Below are positions 35,225 to 48,583 of a DNA stretch of 64,000 bases, one piece after another. A program made the translations under genes and the position numbers. Origin of the DNA: Diplonema japonicum. Lineage: Eukaryota; Euglenozoa; Diplonemea; Diplonemida; Diplonemidae. The DNA lies in assembly GCA_964019335.1 (NCBI GenBank), contig OZ025667.1, positions 664,273 through 728,272 of the forward strand, written 5' to 3'. How positions within the stretch are numbered: the first letter of the stretch is position 1; every line of letters begins with the position of its first letter. Under the pieces are notes generated by a model. The model saw only the letters and a program-made list of their open reading frames with translations, did no database searches and was not told where the DNA came from.

Positions 35225-37525
35225 GAGAAAAAGATAGGAGGAATCAGAAAGAAAAAAAAAGGGGGGAAAATTTTTTTTTAATAAAAAGAGAAGAAGTAAG
35301 AAGAAAGAATTTTTAATTATGGGTGGAGTGCTAACCTGACCCATGCTTTTCAGGGGCCTTTGGGTATTTCTCAACCTGGGAGTTGGTTTTGAGTATGACC
35401 CCGAATTTTTGGGGGTTAAGTTAGCAGTTTTTCTTTAATTATTTATCCCCATCCCCCCTTATCCCTTCGTTAATATAGTGTTCTTGGGGAGGGGGAAAGA
35501 AAAGATTTTCTTCTTTTTTTTTTCTCGGGGGGGGTTTTTTTTTCTGTCCCGTGTTACAATTCCCCCCTCTCTCTCTTTACCACCCCTTATCTCTATACGT
35601 GCGGTTTTATTTTTTTTTTCTCTTGACATTCAAAGCAAAGGAAGTAACAACGTTGGGGTAAGAATGTCCAGGGACAGGAGGAAGGGAATAAAAAAAAAGG
35701 AAAGAGGCCGGGAAAAAAAAAGGGGGGGAAAAAAAAGAAGAAGAATGAGAAAAGTGTGCGTTATTTTTTGGTTTCATGTTTCTTTTTTTTTTTTCCTTCT
35801 TTTTCTTTTCTGTGTCCTGTGCCATATAACCGGGGGGAGAGAAATGGGAGGAGAGGATGGGATTTTTTTTTTCTTTTCTACTTTCAGTCCCCGTCTTCAC
35901 TTCTTCTTTTTTTCTTTCTTTCTTTCTTTTCTTCTCTCAGCTTTTTCCCTTCCTCACAGAAAAGTATGACTTTCTTATTTTTTTACCCCTCTTTTCTTCC
36001 TCTTTCGTCCTTTCTGACCTTGGTGTGAAGGGGATAGAAGTAGCTAAAAGATGATGAATGGGCCTACTTCCATTTGTCTCTTTATGTCAAGAGGGTGCTA
36101 GCCACACACCCCTCCCCCTTTTTTTTGTGGAGAACTGAGAGGAAATAAAAAATAGGGGGCAGAAAAAAAAAAGAGAAATAAGGATTCCTTCCTTCACCTT
36201 TTTTTTTTTCTCCCGGTCTTTAATCTCCGTAAAAGGCTCTTTTCAGGTAGACCTCCCTTTCTGAACAGGACTGAGCCTATTTGAGCCCACCCCTATGTGC
36301 CGGGTGTTACCACTTTTACCTAGCCTAACTCTAGCTAATGTATTATAATTTGTTCGCACTACTCGCCCCTTTTCACATCTTTCCCCCTTTTTTTTTTGTC
36401 ACCCTCTCTTGCGTTTCTTTTTCTTTTTTTTTTATCCTTTTTTTTTCTTTTTTGTTCTCTTTTTCTATTTGCCGTATTTGGTCTGTCGAGAAAGAGACAA
36501 CAGGAGAAGGGGGAAAAAGAATTTCCTAAAAGCATATCGCATACACGCGGAGAGGGGGAAAACGGGAAAAAAGAAAAAGAAAAAAAGAAACAATAAAGTA
36601 AGGAGGAGAGGGTTCACAACCAAATTTTAAAAAAAAAAAGAACAGCTTCTCTTCTTCATGATATCCCCTCTCTCCTTTCTCCTTTTTTCCCCCCCTCTTT
36701 TTTTTTTTTCTCCACCCCCTTTTTTTCTCTTTCTTTATGTTCCCTCGTCACCTTCCCGTTTCCCCCACCATTATTCAAAAAAAAAATTTTTTTTTTCCCC
36801 CATCCTTCCTGCAAAAAAAAAAAAAAAAAAAAAAAAAAAATAGCTATTTACTGCCAACAAGTAATGACTTTACCGTTACCTCGAGGTCGGTAAAGCATTA
36901 CTTGGCGGTAGGTAAGTGGTTTTATTTCACGACGCTCAGAAATTACTTCACCACGAGGGGCACAACGGGGTGACAAGGGGTACAACAAGAGAGGGGTTAC
37001 AAAGGTTACAATACAAGTTGTTTTCCCTCCTTTTGTTGACTAAGAGCTGCCGCTGTCGCTGGCATTGCCACTGTCACCATCTCTAATCAGGCCTTCCCAT
37101 ACCTAGCGCGGCCGCTGGCTCCTTTTTTTCTGCTGCTTCGGTATTTTGAAGTCATTTGGGGAGCTTGGGTAAGCTGACTAAGTTACCCTTACCCACAGAA
37201 GAGTTACCCCCAGAAACTGGGAACAAGGCCTAGCCAAAAGTGGGCAAATTGGGAGGAAAAAGTAGTCCAACTTGGAACCGAGCCGAGGCAAAAGTTGGCC
37301 AATTGAGCTGAACCTGGGGGGAAATAGCAAACTGAGAGGAAAAAGTAGCCCCACTGGGAACCGAACCGAGGCAAAAATTGGCCTACCGAGGCATATTATT
37401 TAACGGAAACCCCCTATTACTTCACGGAAAACAGGCCATTATTTCACCGTGAAGTAATGAGATTTAGCGTGAAGTAATGGCCCCCCAGTGCGTGAAGTAA
37501 TTTCTGAAGAGTGGAATAAAAAAAA

Positions 37526-37568
<43 letters not shown>

Positions 37569-37578
37569 AAAAAAAGAA
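35225..37578. other. Low-complexity spacer with an inverted-repeat element
   Basis: Pyrimidine and purine tracts fill 35225-36840. An imperfect inverted pair (GTGCTAACCTGACCC at 35328 and GGGGTTAAGTTAGCAG at 35413) may mark a small mobile element. 36841-37515 is more complex and carries terminal inverted repeats. No gene is supported. Confidence 0.55.
36937..37506. repeat. MITE-like segment with 15-bp terminal inverted repeats and internal duplication
   Basis: CAGAAATTACTTCAC at 36937-36951 is the reverse complement of 37492-37506. Inside, GTGAAGTAAT or its complement recurs near 37421, 37449 and 37469, and a 50-base unit (GGAAAAAGTAG...GGCAAAA-TTGGCC) is tandemly repeated at about 37251 and 37335. 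No coding capacity is seen. Confidence 0.6.
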
Positions 37579-38717
37579 ATGTTTAGAAGAAGCGTAGCGA
37601 GATGGTGCACAGGCCCTGCGAAGAAAAGAGGTGGTGTGAAGATGAACGAAGGTGTTCTTGGAGGGGTGAGCGATGTTGAGATCCCAAGGAGCAGCCAAGA
37701 GGGATCGAAGACAAAATTCACAATGGATGAACTGGAAGAGAGACTGCAGGAAACAGCGAAAAAGATGGAAGAGGGCGGCTTGAACCCGGAAGCACCAGAC
37801 GCATCAGAGGTCCTCCAGAACAGCTACAGAAAGTTCAAACAGACAGAAACACAACAGCAAAGAATTTCTGAACAAGACGGATTATTCAACATGACGCCCG
37901 CGGGGATAAAAGCTGAACCAAACCGGGCTGTGAGAAAGTTTTACAAAAACGTGGATGTGGAGAAGGTGTCGGACCAGTGGTGGGCGGTGAAGCTCGACAA
38001 ACGGTCAGCAAAATTTTTCGAATCGGAGGAAAATCTAATCCTCCCAACAGAAGAGTTCGCTCTCGCTGTGGCGAAAGAATGGGATGAACAAGACCAAAAC
38101 ATTCAAAAATTCAGTATGCCGCTATGTGATGTTGCCTCGGGTTCCCACCAAGTCCAGCCTGATGGTGTCGCGAACCGTCTTGAGTACTCACTGGAATTTT
38201 TTAAACACGATCATCTTTTCTATCGCGCTGAGCTCATCAGAGATACTCAAGATGAGCTTATTGAGCCAATTCTTGAATGGGCGGACCGAGTCTTCGATAT
38301 CCAAACACCCCGTATCGAGGGGATCCGCCGAGCGGTCATAGATCCTGAGGACCTGAGCAAGCTTCGAAATGCTCTCGTAGCGATGGATCTGAACAAGTAC
38401 CAGCTTGTTGCCATGACGGTTATGTGCCAGTACATGTCGTCTCTCATCCTGCCCCTTGCCGTTGTTCACGGGGCGTGCTCTGTTCAAAGAGCCATCGATA
38501 TCACCAGGATCGAGGAAATGCACAACATTCGCTCGACAACAGAGATTGAGGTATGACAAAAGAAAAAAAAAAAAAAAAAAAAAAGGGTTACCACGACGTT
38601 CGCCATGCCGACAGTATCGTGAAGATCGCGGCCTGTCACACGGCTTGGTGCTTCACCAAGAATGTTTCGCCTGCTGATTGCTACGCAGACCCCGCTTTGC
38701 TTTCCAAGCAGAAGTAA
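37579..38717 (+). CDS. ATP12: Mitochondrial F1-ATPase assembly chaperone ATP12
   Basis: Two exons (37579-38550 and 38586-38717) encode 367 residues. Residues from about 114 (RKFYKNVDVEKVSDQWWAVKLD) match the ATP12 start (KRFYKxVxVxxxxxxxxVxLD), followed by ILPTEEFALAVAKEWDEQ, also diagnostic. ATP12 binds the F1 alpha subunit in the mitochondrial matrix and prevents its aggregation before hexamer assembly. The N-terminus (MFRRSVARWC) is a typical presequence, with an extra 80-residue charged linker. The 35-nt intron is nearly all A and ends AAAAG; the second exon (GYHDVRHADSIVKIAACHTAW) completes the C-terminal helices. Confidence 0.9.
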
Positions 38718-39004
38718 GAGTTCTTTCTTTTTTTCTTAGTGTGTTTCTTTCTTTCTTTCTTTCTGCCCCTTTATATGAGTTTGTCGAGGGGAGAAAAAAA
38801 AGGGGGGGGGTAAGTAGCGTATGATTAGAAGAAGAAGAAGAAGAAAGCCCATTCTGAAAGGAAGGTTTTCTCTTCCCCGCCCCCTCTTTTCCCCGTTGTC
38901 TTTTCCAGACCGGTTCATATTTTCGTTCATTTTTTTCTTTTCGTTCATTTCTCTAGTTTTTTTTTTTTTGTTTCCCCCCTTTGCATACCTTTTGTCTGCT
39001 GACT

Positions 39005-39045
<41 letters not shown>

Positions 39046-39230
39046 TTTTTTCTGTTTTAACCCCGTTCCCCTCTTCTTTTCACTTTCCCCTCATTTTTTT
39101 TTTGTCTTTTGTTTTTACAACATCACTCTTTCTTTGTTTCTCTTTCTTTTTTTTTTTTTTTCTTCTTCCTCCTAGGAAACATATTACCCAAAAGGAAAAA
39201 AGAAAAAAAAAAAAGAAAAGAAAAAAAATA
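38718..39230. other. Low-complexity spacer
   Basis: Pyrimidine-rich, with long T-runs (around 39007-39043 and 39148-39161) and a CTTCCTCCTAG-type acceptor candidate before the next ATG. No gene is seen. Confidence 0.6.
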
Positions 39231-40997
39231 ATGAATGAGGCAGAGTTTAACAAGGAGCTCGACGAGATTGAGGAGGTGGCCCAGAAGGAACCCCCGAACA
39301 ATAATATCTTCCTGTACAAGCATGAATCTCGTTCAATGATGACAGCTTTACGCACCAAGATTGTTGACCTGTGCAAAACGAACCCTGAAGACAACGAGCT
39401 GCTCCTCAAGGCCGCGAGGGTGAACCTGCTCATCGGTTCCAACTTATTTGAAGTGGAGTCCTTCCAAGAAGGCTACGAGTACATCGAGCGAGCAGAACTA
39501 ATGGTACAAGTTGTGAGAAACGGTCAGCAATACGACTGGGACCGGGCCTTCATAAAGGGAATCTGCGAACAAACCCGAACAAAGTTCGACGATGGTGCCA
39601 ACCGAAACACCACAGGATTGCTCATGGACATCTTTAACATGGCCGGTTACCACTGGTGCAGCAGGGGTGTCACGGAAAAAGCCGTCAGAGTATTGAAGCA
39701 TTGTGAAGCCATCTACAAGGATTTCGACAAATGGGCGACCGAGCAAGGCGACAAAGGTCTGGCAGCTCTTCACATCGATGATGATGGCGAACACACCGAC
39801 GAATCATCCAGCCCCATTACTAAACTTCGTGCAAAGATTGAAGGATCATACACATCCACATTGTTCTACCTTGCACAGGTTCACGGGAGCGACGCGAACT
39901 CAACAGAAGCTTCTAAGTACTGCCATCTAACTCTTCAACGACAGCTGGCTTCCAAGAAGGAATTTGACAGGCAGGAATGGGCTGTGAACGCACTTGGCCT
40001 CTGCTCCTTCTACTTGTCTGCAAACGATTATGGCGCGTCGCGTCATTGCATCGAAGCAGCAGAGCGTGTTTTCGATAAGTTATCCGATGCCGAGAAGCAG
40101 ACGGAACAAGCAGGGCAAACGTTAGCTAACATCCATCAAGCTTACGCAAAGTGGGCTTATTACCTTGTTAAGTACTATCGAGACGAGCAAATCGGGTTGC
40201 AGGATGATGAGGAACCGAAGATTCCTGAAGCGCTTCCGATCGAGTGGTGGACGAACTTCACATGCGAAGGGATCTCCGAACCATCGCAACCAGAACCGAT
40301 CGCAAGGGGGAGCCAGGGCTGGCCGGGTGTGCTGAAATACTTCAAAGACTCCGTGAGGCACTGGAAGGAATCCCTGAAATGGTACGTTTTTGACGGTTTC
40401 GTCACCGACTACATCCAGATCATGCAGGACATGTCACAATTCTACAAGATCATCCTTCAATGGGATGTACATGACGACAAGTACGGGAAAATGGTCGACA
40501 GACATGCAACAATTCTGTTGGAAAGAGTGAAGTTGCTCTCAGACATCCCATCACAGCTGAACGACAAGCATTACCTAAACTACATGAGGCAGGTTTGGTT
40601 CGAGCTCGGGGAGATTTACAACGATACCGCAGAACTCCGAATCACGCAGAGACGGCACAAAAAAGAAATCGCAGACGGGAGCCAGCCCCTCAACAAGGAC
40701 GCCATCAACAAGATCATGAAGAAGTCGGTCAAATGCTTTGAAGACTTCTCCGGTTCGTTCATTCTCGAGGACGGGAAGCCTCCCTCCGACATGGATCCTG
40801 ACGTCTGCCACGCGTTCATTTCCTCTAGAATGCACGCCATTAGGATCCGATCCAAGTTCTTCGCAAAATCTGCAAAAGAAGAATACAAGCAGCTTGAGCT
40901 CGCGGTAGCCGAGTACAATGAGCTTGTCACGTGGGCCGAGGCTCACCCCCACTACCAAGAGAAGCTCTGCAAGGAAGAGACCACAAAGGTATTTTTG

Positions 40998-41046
<49 letters not shown>

Positions 41047-41126
41047 AGCTTCAAATCGACCTTGCCAAGGAAATGATCCGCTTGCTTCCCTCCAAGATGA
41101 GGGACATCCAGAAGGCGTTTATGTAG
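39231..41126 (+). CDS. KIFBP: KIF-binding protein (KIFBP/KBP family)
   Basis: Two exons (39231-40988 and 41049-41126) encode 611 residues of TPR-like helices. Family landmarks include TSTLFYLAQVHGS, CHLTLQRQLASK followed by EWAVNALGLCSFY, FVTDYIQIMQDMSQFYK, and the end DLAKEMIRLLPSKMRDIQ. KIFBP binds kinesin motor domains and blocks microtubule attachment, affecting mitochondrial and ciliary transport. The 60-nt intron is GTATTTTTG plus poly(A) plus CAG; it is a multiple of three without stop, so unspliced reading would insert a lysine run just before LQIDLAKE. That insertion is rejected because it splits a conserved helix. Start is the ATG after an A-rich leader. Confidence 0.85.
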
Positions 41127-41443
41127 TTTTCGCGGGGGGCTCTTTTTTTTTTTTTTCTCTTTTTTTTTTTTTTGAAAGTGTGTTTTCACGGTTTTCCAAA
41201 TATATTTTTTTCAGTTTTTTTCAAAAGATCGGATTTGGAGGATTTTTCAAAAATCCGTGTGAAAAAAAAAAAAAAAAATAGCGAAGCAACTGAGCAGTGC
41301 TTGTTGAAATATATTTTTGGGAAACCGTGGTGGTTCTTTTCCTTTCCCCTTTATTATTATTTTTTTTTTTTATTATTTTTTTTTTTTACTGATCTAGATT
41401 TTTTTTTCTTTCTTTTTTTCTTACCCACAAAAAAGTGCGGCTC

Positions 41444-41475
<32 letters not shown>

Positions 41476-41564
41476 CCCTTTTCCTCGTTTTTTTTTTCTC
41501 TCTCTTTTCTCCCTTTCTCAACTGCTTTTCTTATAGAACAAAAAAAAAAAAAAAAAAAAAAAGC
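41127..41564. other. Low-complexity spacer
   Basis: T-rich tracts and a TTATAG-type acceptor candidate near 41535, followed by an A-run that reaches the next ATG. No gene is supported. Confidence 0.6.
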
Positions 41565-42797
41565 ATGCCATCCGCTACCCCTGGGAACGTGGAACAGATA
41601 AAAGTAGAGTTTTACGTTCAGGTCCTCACTGCGGAGGCGATGCTCAGCAGCGGGAAACTGAGCTCAGTAGATACGGTGTTCACAGGCCGTTCTCTGAAAA
41701 GGTACTGGAACGAGGTTGTGTGTGGGACAAGAGATCTATTTCTAAACAGGCTCATGCTACGGGGGGTTGCATGCTGCACCGCAGCCGGGCAGTGGGAGGA
41801 CCCCGACCTACGCGGGGTGATCGCAACAGTGTTGGGGGGACTTCTGTTCGGCGCGCACACCTACCCGCTTCTCTCTGAAGTCTTACACGCTGTACTGAAC
41901 CTAGGAAAAGATCTCAAAACCATGTTTGACATTATTTTGAATTTGTTCCAAAACAGCACTCCAAGTGAAGCCAAATCCATGGACCTCACCCATCCTGTCA
42001 CGCCGCACATTCTGGCCAGACTGCTTCTGATTTACGAATCTATCATCTTAAGGACAACGTTCCGCGCAGAAGGGGTAAAGTTCATCACCCTGCAAAAGAT
42101 AAACGAGCAGGGAGTTAACCTCCACGGGCTTCTCGAGAAGTCTTTGAGTTCAGGACACGACCTTCTGACCTCGTGCTGCCTGCGCGTGGTCGCAGCGATG
42201 TGCATTGCAGACCCTGTTCTGTGCAAGGATTTATTTGATATTTTATCTGTCGCAGCGTACTTCGAGACAACTGAAGTCAGCGATCTTAGCCTGTCTTTGG
42301 CATGGGACGTGACATTTTTACACAGACAGCTTGGGATCGGTCTTGGTACAGATGAAGATTCAGGCTTGGGACACCTGATCGGTTTCCTTTATGAACCTTC
42401 CATTACGAAACAGAGGATATCTGCATTTGGGGTCGCTCGCTTGCTTCTGCACGAGCCCCTCCCAAACCCAGAGTACCTGCTTTCCTTGCTTGCATCGAAA
42501 CAATCTTCACCCGTTTCAGATCCTCTGCTTAAATCCCACCTCACAAGCTTTTTCACAGCCTACGCTCCCAACCGGCAGGAAGCGCTTGCCAATGCCGTAG
42601 TGTACCTTGCTGTCGAGGCACATGAAAAACAGCCCATCCCGTCGACTCCTAAACCACATTCGATTGATTTGTTGCTTTCCTTCACGGGGGCAGGGTACCT
42701 CCCGAGGCTTGCCGCGGCCGTGTGTCAGAATTTAACCGATTTCTTCGGATCGTCCCCTACCATCGAGGTTGTTGAGGGGTGGCTGGGTGATCTTTGA
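41565..42797 (+). CDS. HEAT-repeat protein resembling condensin subunit CAP-G (Cnd3 domain)
   Basis: A 410-residue intronless helical protein. The segment LKSHLTSFFTAYAPNRQEALANAVVYLAVE resembles the condensin subunit 3 (CAP-G/Ycg1) C-terminal pattern FFxxYAxxxxxxQExLxxAFLP, and upstream alpha-helical hairpins fit HEAT repeats. CAP-G is usually around 1000 residues, so this would be a short version or only the Cnd3 part. Condensin compacts mitotic chromosomes. The match is by eye over one motif; another HEAT-repeat protein is possible. The protein begins MPSATPGN after a long A-run. Confidence 0.4.
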   Translation: MPSATPGNVEQIKVEFYVQVLTAEAMLSSGKLSSVDTVFTGRSLKRYWNEVVCGTRDLFLNRLMLRGVACCTAAGQWEDPDLRGVIATVLGGLLFGAHTYPLLSEVLHAVLNLGKDLKTMFDIILNLFQNSTPSEAKSMDLTHPVTPHILARLLLIYESIILRTTFRAEGVKFITLQKINEQGVNLHGLLEKSLSSGHDLLTSCCLRVVAAMCIADPVLCKDLFDILSVAAYFETTEVSDLSLSLAWDVTFLHRQLGIGLGTDEDSGLGHLIGFLYEPSITKQRISAFGVARLLLHEPLPNPEYLLSLLASKQSSPVSDPLLKSHLTSFFTAYAPNRQEALANAVVYLAVEAHEKQPIPSTPKPHSIDLLLSFTGAGYLPRLAAAVCQNLTDFFGSSPTIEVVEGWLGDL

Positions 42798-42893
42798 AGA
42801 AGAAGCGGAAAACCATCTCTCATTTTTTTTTTCCCCCTCCCTCTCTTATTCCCCCCCTTTGCCCCCACTCCCGAACTCCTTACCCTCACCAGG

Positions 42894-43664
42894 ATGGCAG
42901 CCCGGTCCATCGACCGCAACCAGCTGCAGCAACATGGCTACATCATCGTAAAGAGCCTTTTCAACGCTGACGAGGTGGCGTCGCTCCGCTCACTCTGCGA
43001 CGGGGTACACGGTTTGGAACACGATTTAAAAGAAGGTCCTATTCAGTGCTATGCAAAGGGAAGGGAGAGGAAGGGGACCCCTGATAGGACGGAGTACTTC
43101 GCACACAAAGGAATAACCGGATTCACCGAAGCCGAGACAGTCACAAAACAAGCAGCAGAGACAGCACGTGGTGAGAGGCTGACTTTATTCAAGGAAAGAG
43201 TAGGGACAAAAGTGGGTGGTGGCGAGGGGTATGAGGAACATCAAGATCTTTACACGACTCATGATGGTGAACAGAGTAAACTGTACAAAGATGCCGAGGC
43301 TACGGTGGTGATGGTGGCTGTGGATGAGTTGACTGAGGAAAACGGGTGCTTGGAGGTGGTGCACGATGCCCACCACCACCCCATCGTGTTCCCGCACTAT
43401 GCAGATGCCACACAAGATTTCTTAAAAAAGAACAACGGTGTGCCCCCACCTGCCACTGGGTTCAGTTGGCACCCCGTCCCCCTCTCCCCGGGTGACGCAC
43501 TTATCTACGGCAACTTCACCCCGCACCGCTCTGCGACGAATGTTACATCGTCGCCTGCCCGCCGCTTCTTCACTGTCTTCACACCCCATGCAGAAGGCTC
43601 CACCCGTGAGCAGTATTACACGGTCTTCAAGTATCAAGAGCTTGTCACAAGCATAGAGTTTTGA
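42894..43664 (+). CDS. Phytanoyl-CoA dioxygenase (PhyH) family 2OG-Fe(II) oxygenase
   Basis: 256 residues. The start LQQHGYIIVKSLFNADEV is the standard PhyH N-terminus. The iron-binding HxD is HQD in EEHQDLY, the second half has LTEENGCLEVVHDAHH, and the distal His and 2OG-binding Arg are in PHRSATN and SPARRFF. All three iron ligands are present, so the enzyme should be active; the substrate is unknown because PhyH proteins vary widely. The ATG is one base after an acceptor-like CTCACCAG, giving an extremely short leader if trans-splicing occurs there. Confidence 0.8.
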   Translation: MAARSIDRNQLQQHGYIIVKSLFNADEVASLRSLCDGVHGLEHDLKEGPIQCYAKGRERKGTPDRTEYFAHKGITGFTEAETVTKQAAETARGERLTLFKERVGTKVGGGEGYEEHQDLYTTHDGEQSKLYKDAEATVVMVAVDELTEENGCLEVVHDAHHHPIVFPHYADATQDFLKKNNGVPPPATGFSWHPVPLSPGDALIYGNFTPHRSATNVTSSPARRFFTVFTPHAEGSTREQYYTVFKYQELVTSIEF

Positions 43665-43778
43665 TATGTGGTGTTATAATTTCAAAATTTCAGGGGAAAC
43701 AAAAAAAAAAAAAAAAAAAAAACTTGAAAATAAACTGTTCTCACTCAAAAAGGGGGAAGGGGGAAAAAATAAAATAAA

Positions 43779-46499
43779 ATGAATCTCTTCCCAAGAAAAT
43801 ATAAAGATCGGGTGATGTTCCCCGAGAACCGGTTGGAGGTGCTCGACGAAGGGACCAAAGTGCCGAGTCCTGGCAGCCAAGGTACGAGGACACACAAAAC
43901 AGGTCACGAGGCGCAACGGAAGGAAAGCGCCGTAGCAAGCCCAAAAGGCGAAATACTGGATAACAGGGACCCAGAACACCACGAGGACCATGGAAAGGGA
44001 GGAAGCAAGAGAAAGGTGTATCTGACAACAGTGAAAAAAGACCAGCCCTTGAAAAGGCACACGAGGGATCTGACGAAGTCCCGACAGGGCGACAAACGGG
44101 ACCGAGAAAAAAGAGTGAAAGAAGAGCGCGACCCTGTAGAAGAATGCGCGCACACCACAGCCAGCTACAACACACTACTGGGGAACTCCGTGAAGAAACC
44201 GAAAGAAGAACGGCGGCACATCGCGATAAGGGTCGTGTCTCGTATGAGTGCGAACTGTGTACCAATGGACAACGCTACCTACAACAAGCTCCTGTATCTA
44301 CTCATGGACTCCGCAGACGATGAATGCCTTCAGATATACAGGCAGATGAAGGAAAGCGCTTCGCGTGAGGATTCTACCGTCCGCCCCGACCTCCAGACAT
44401 TTAAGTGTTTAATGCGTCATTGTGAACGGTCAGAATGTCTGCCGAAAGCGTTCCAATTGTTCCAGGAGATGAAGGTGCTGTATGGGATCCAGCCCGATGT
44501 GAATATGTATAATATCATGTTGGGGTTTTGTGTACTGAAGCGGGACGAGCAGCAAGCGTCGCAGTTGTTTGATGAGATGAAGGAACAGAAGGTGCAGCCG
44601 AACGTCCACACGTACAATTGTCTGATGAACGTGTTCTCGGAGTCGCCCGCCGAGCTCCTGCAGCAAATGTTCGAAGACATGTTGAAGCAGCGGATCCAAC
44701 CAAACCTCAGAACCTACAACACACTGATGCGGTCATGCCAACGTGTGGACGACTACGACAAGGCCTTCAAACTCTTCGAGGAACTGAAAGGCGAAGCACT
44801 TCAACCGGACGTCGTCACCTACAACATCCTCATCGACATGTGCCGTGAAAGGCTGGACTACGTCCAAGGCGACAGACAATCCGCGGTCAACAGGCGCAGC
44901 AAAGAACAACAAGAATCCGGGATGCGTGCCATCGCCGTTCTATCCCTGTCGCTTTTTAACGAGATGGACGAGAAGGAAATCCGACCGAACAGCTTCACGT
45001 ACAACGCTCTGATGGGTGTTCTAGCACGCTGTGCAGACCTTCGCATATTCACAGTGTTCCGAGCGATGAAAGAAGACGCTAGAGAAGAAGAAGAAGACCG
45101 TGCAAAACTGCAAGGTTTGTTAAACGACGGTGATCTCCAAGACCCCGAAGGTGCACTGGTTCTCGCCGGCCTGGGGAATCTCGACAGCAACGTTCTAATC
45201 GATGACAAATCGGGCACCGCGCTGCGTGGACACTACCAACGCCTCCTCACGGGTGATGAGCATCTGTCGAGACAATCGGCATTTGGCGTGAAGCCCGACA
45301 TGATGACCTACCAGACGCTCATTGTCGCAGCGGACCGCATGGGGAAGGCAGACACCGCCTTCGAGATCTTCGACGAAATGAAGGAAGCCGGGATCCAACC
45401 CGACCTAGCAACGTACATTAAACTGTTGAACGTGTGCGTGCTGAACCACGACACGCAGAAGGCGATCCATCTGTTCGACGAGGCGATCGAGAACAAGATC
45501 ATCCCTGACGTGTCCCTGTACAACGCCTTCATCAACGTCCTAGCAGAGGCGGGCGACGAGCTTATATTCGAAATCTTCAGCCAGTTATCGACATTGTTAC
45601 AGCATTTGAACATCAAACCGAATCAACAGACGTACAACGTGCTGATCAAGGCCTGTACACAGCTTCGGAGGCCGGGGGACCCATCGCCTGATGATGATCT
45701 ACCGACGAATAAGAGCGACATGCAGATTAGGGAGGATTTGATCCGTGAGAGAAACACAGAACGGACCAGGAAAGCGTTTGAAATCTACGAACAAATGTGC
45801 AAACCGACGTCACCCGTGAAGCTAGACGTTGTGACCTACACCACGCTGATGGACGTCTGCGCCATCACAGGCGACACGGAAAAGGCAAGAGAGCTGCTGG
45901 AGGACATGAAACAGCGAGACGTTTCACCAACAATCCTCACGTACAACAAAATGATGAACGTTTTCGTGTCAGCCGACGACGAGTCAATTGTCGAGATCTT
46001 CGACGTTCTCCGTAATGGGTATAAGAAGAAAAAAAAAATTCAACAAAAAAAAAAAAAAAAAAGTGACGAACCAACATTGAACCTGGAGTCCTATACAATC
46101 CTTTTGAACTTCTACGCGAGGAGGCGTGACCCCGCCGTCCTTTCTCTGTTCGACGATATGAAGAAATCCGGAATTGATCCTGATGCTCGGGTCTACAATG
46201 TGATGCTCTCTTATTGTGCCGAGCTGCAGGACAAACGGAAGTCTCTGAAGTTCTTCGAGGAGCTGAAGCTCCGGGAGCTCGCAGCAGATATACACACTTA
46301 CAACGCGCTGATGGCCGTTTTTAGTGAATCTGGCGATGAGCTGATCTTCAAGGTGTTTGAGGAGATGATCGAGAACAACATTACACCCGACAAGACGACC
46401 TTCTCTACTCTGATCAAACAAAAGAAAGGCTTGGACTGCCTTCGCAAAGCAGGGGAGAAGGGCCTCCTCGATCCACACAAGGACGAAAAAGAGGCTTGA
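43779..46499 (+). CDS. Pentatricopeptide repeat (PPR) protein
   Basis: Two exons (43779-46018 and 46064-46499) encode about 891 residues. After a 150-residue charged basic N-terminus come about 17 PPR-like units with signatures such as TYNxLMxxC, VQPNVHTYN and MKEAGIQPDLATY. PPR proteins bind organellar RNA in a sequence-specific way; a mitochondrial role in RNA processing or translation is likely. The 45-nt intron (GTATAAGAAG...A-run...AAG) is a multiple of three without a stop; removing it joins FDVLRNG to DEPTLNLESY, restoring repeat spacing. Codon use is GC-richer than the spacers. Confidence 0.9.
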   Translation: MNLFPRKYKDRVMFPENRLEVLDEGTKVPSPGSQGTRTHKTGHEAQRKESAVASPKGEILDNRDPEHHEDHGKGGSKRKVYLTTVKKDQPLKRHTRDLTKSRQGDKRDREKRVKEERDPVEECAHTTASYNTLLGNSVKKPKEERRHIAIRVVSRMSANCVPMDNATYNKLLYLLMDSADDECLQIYRQMKESASREDSTVRPDLQTFKCLMRHCERSECLPKAFQLFQEMKVLYGIQPDVNMYNIMLGFCVLKRDEQQASQLFDEMKEQKVQPNVHTYNCLMNVFSESPAELLQQMFEDMLKQRIQPNLRTYNTLMRSCQRVDDYDKAFKLFEELKGEALQPDVVTYNILIDMCRERLDYVQGDRQSAVNRRSKEQQESGMRAIAVLSLSLFNEMDEKEIRPNSFTYNALMGVLARCADLRIFTVFRAMKEDAREEEEDRAKLQGLLNDGDLQDPEGALVLAGLGNLDSNVLIDDKSGTALRGHYQRLLTGDEHLSRQSAFGVKPDMMTYQTLIVAADRMGKADTAFEIFDEMKEAGIQPDLATYIKLLNVCVLNHDTQKAIHLFDEAIENKIIPDVSLYNAFINVLAEAGDELIFEIFSQLSTLLQHLNIKPNQQTYNVLIKACTQLRRPGDPSPDDDLPTNKSDMQIREDLIRERNTERTRKAFEIYEQMCKPTSPVKLDVVTYTTLMDVCAITGDTEKARELLEDMKQRDVSPTILTYNKMMNVFVSADDESIVEIFDVLRNGYKKKKKIQQKKKKKSDEPTLNLESYTILLNFYARRRDPAVLSLFDDMKKSGIDPDARVYNVMLSYCAELQDKRKSLKFFEELKLRELAADIHTYNALMAVFSESGDELIFKVFEEMIENNITPDKTTFSTLIKQKKGLDCLRKAGEKGLLDPHKDEKEA

Positions 46500-46637
46500 A
46501 GAGGGGGAAAGAAAAACACCCCTTTCGGGGTGCACCAAAATGTGCGAGGAAAGAAAAAGAGAAAAAAAAAGATCAATTTTCTCCATCCCCCTCCCCTTCG
46601 TTGTCTATATTCTAAAGTGCGATTTTTCTTTTCTTTT

Positions 46638-46678
<41 letters not shown>

Positions 46679-46763
46679 TTTGGTTTCTCCCATTTTTTCT
46701 GATGTTCCACGAGGGGGGGAAAAAAAAAGAAAGAAACTCAACAACCTCAACAGATAGGATTAA

Positions 46764-48505
<1,742 letters not shown>

Positions 48506-48583
48506 AAAAGGAGTAGGTGAATTTTCTGTCATTTATTTTTATTTTTATTTTCCCCCTTTTACTTAAAGCAAAACACATCTTAG

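Noticed and set aside
35478-36630. Several plus-strand Phe/Lys-rich frames
   Set aside because: They arise from T-runs and A-runs and have no mixed-composition core.
40989-41048. Poly-lysine insertion in KIFBP (also PPR 46019-46063 and poly-Phe in the mS41-like protein 52751-52810)
   Set aside because: These are stop-free GT-AG introns of 60, 45 and 60 nt; removal restores conserved family sequence or repeat spacing.
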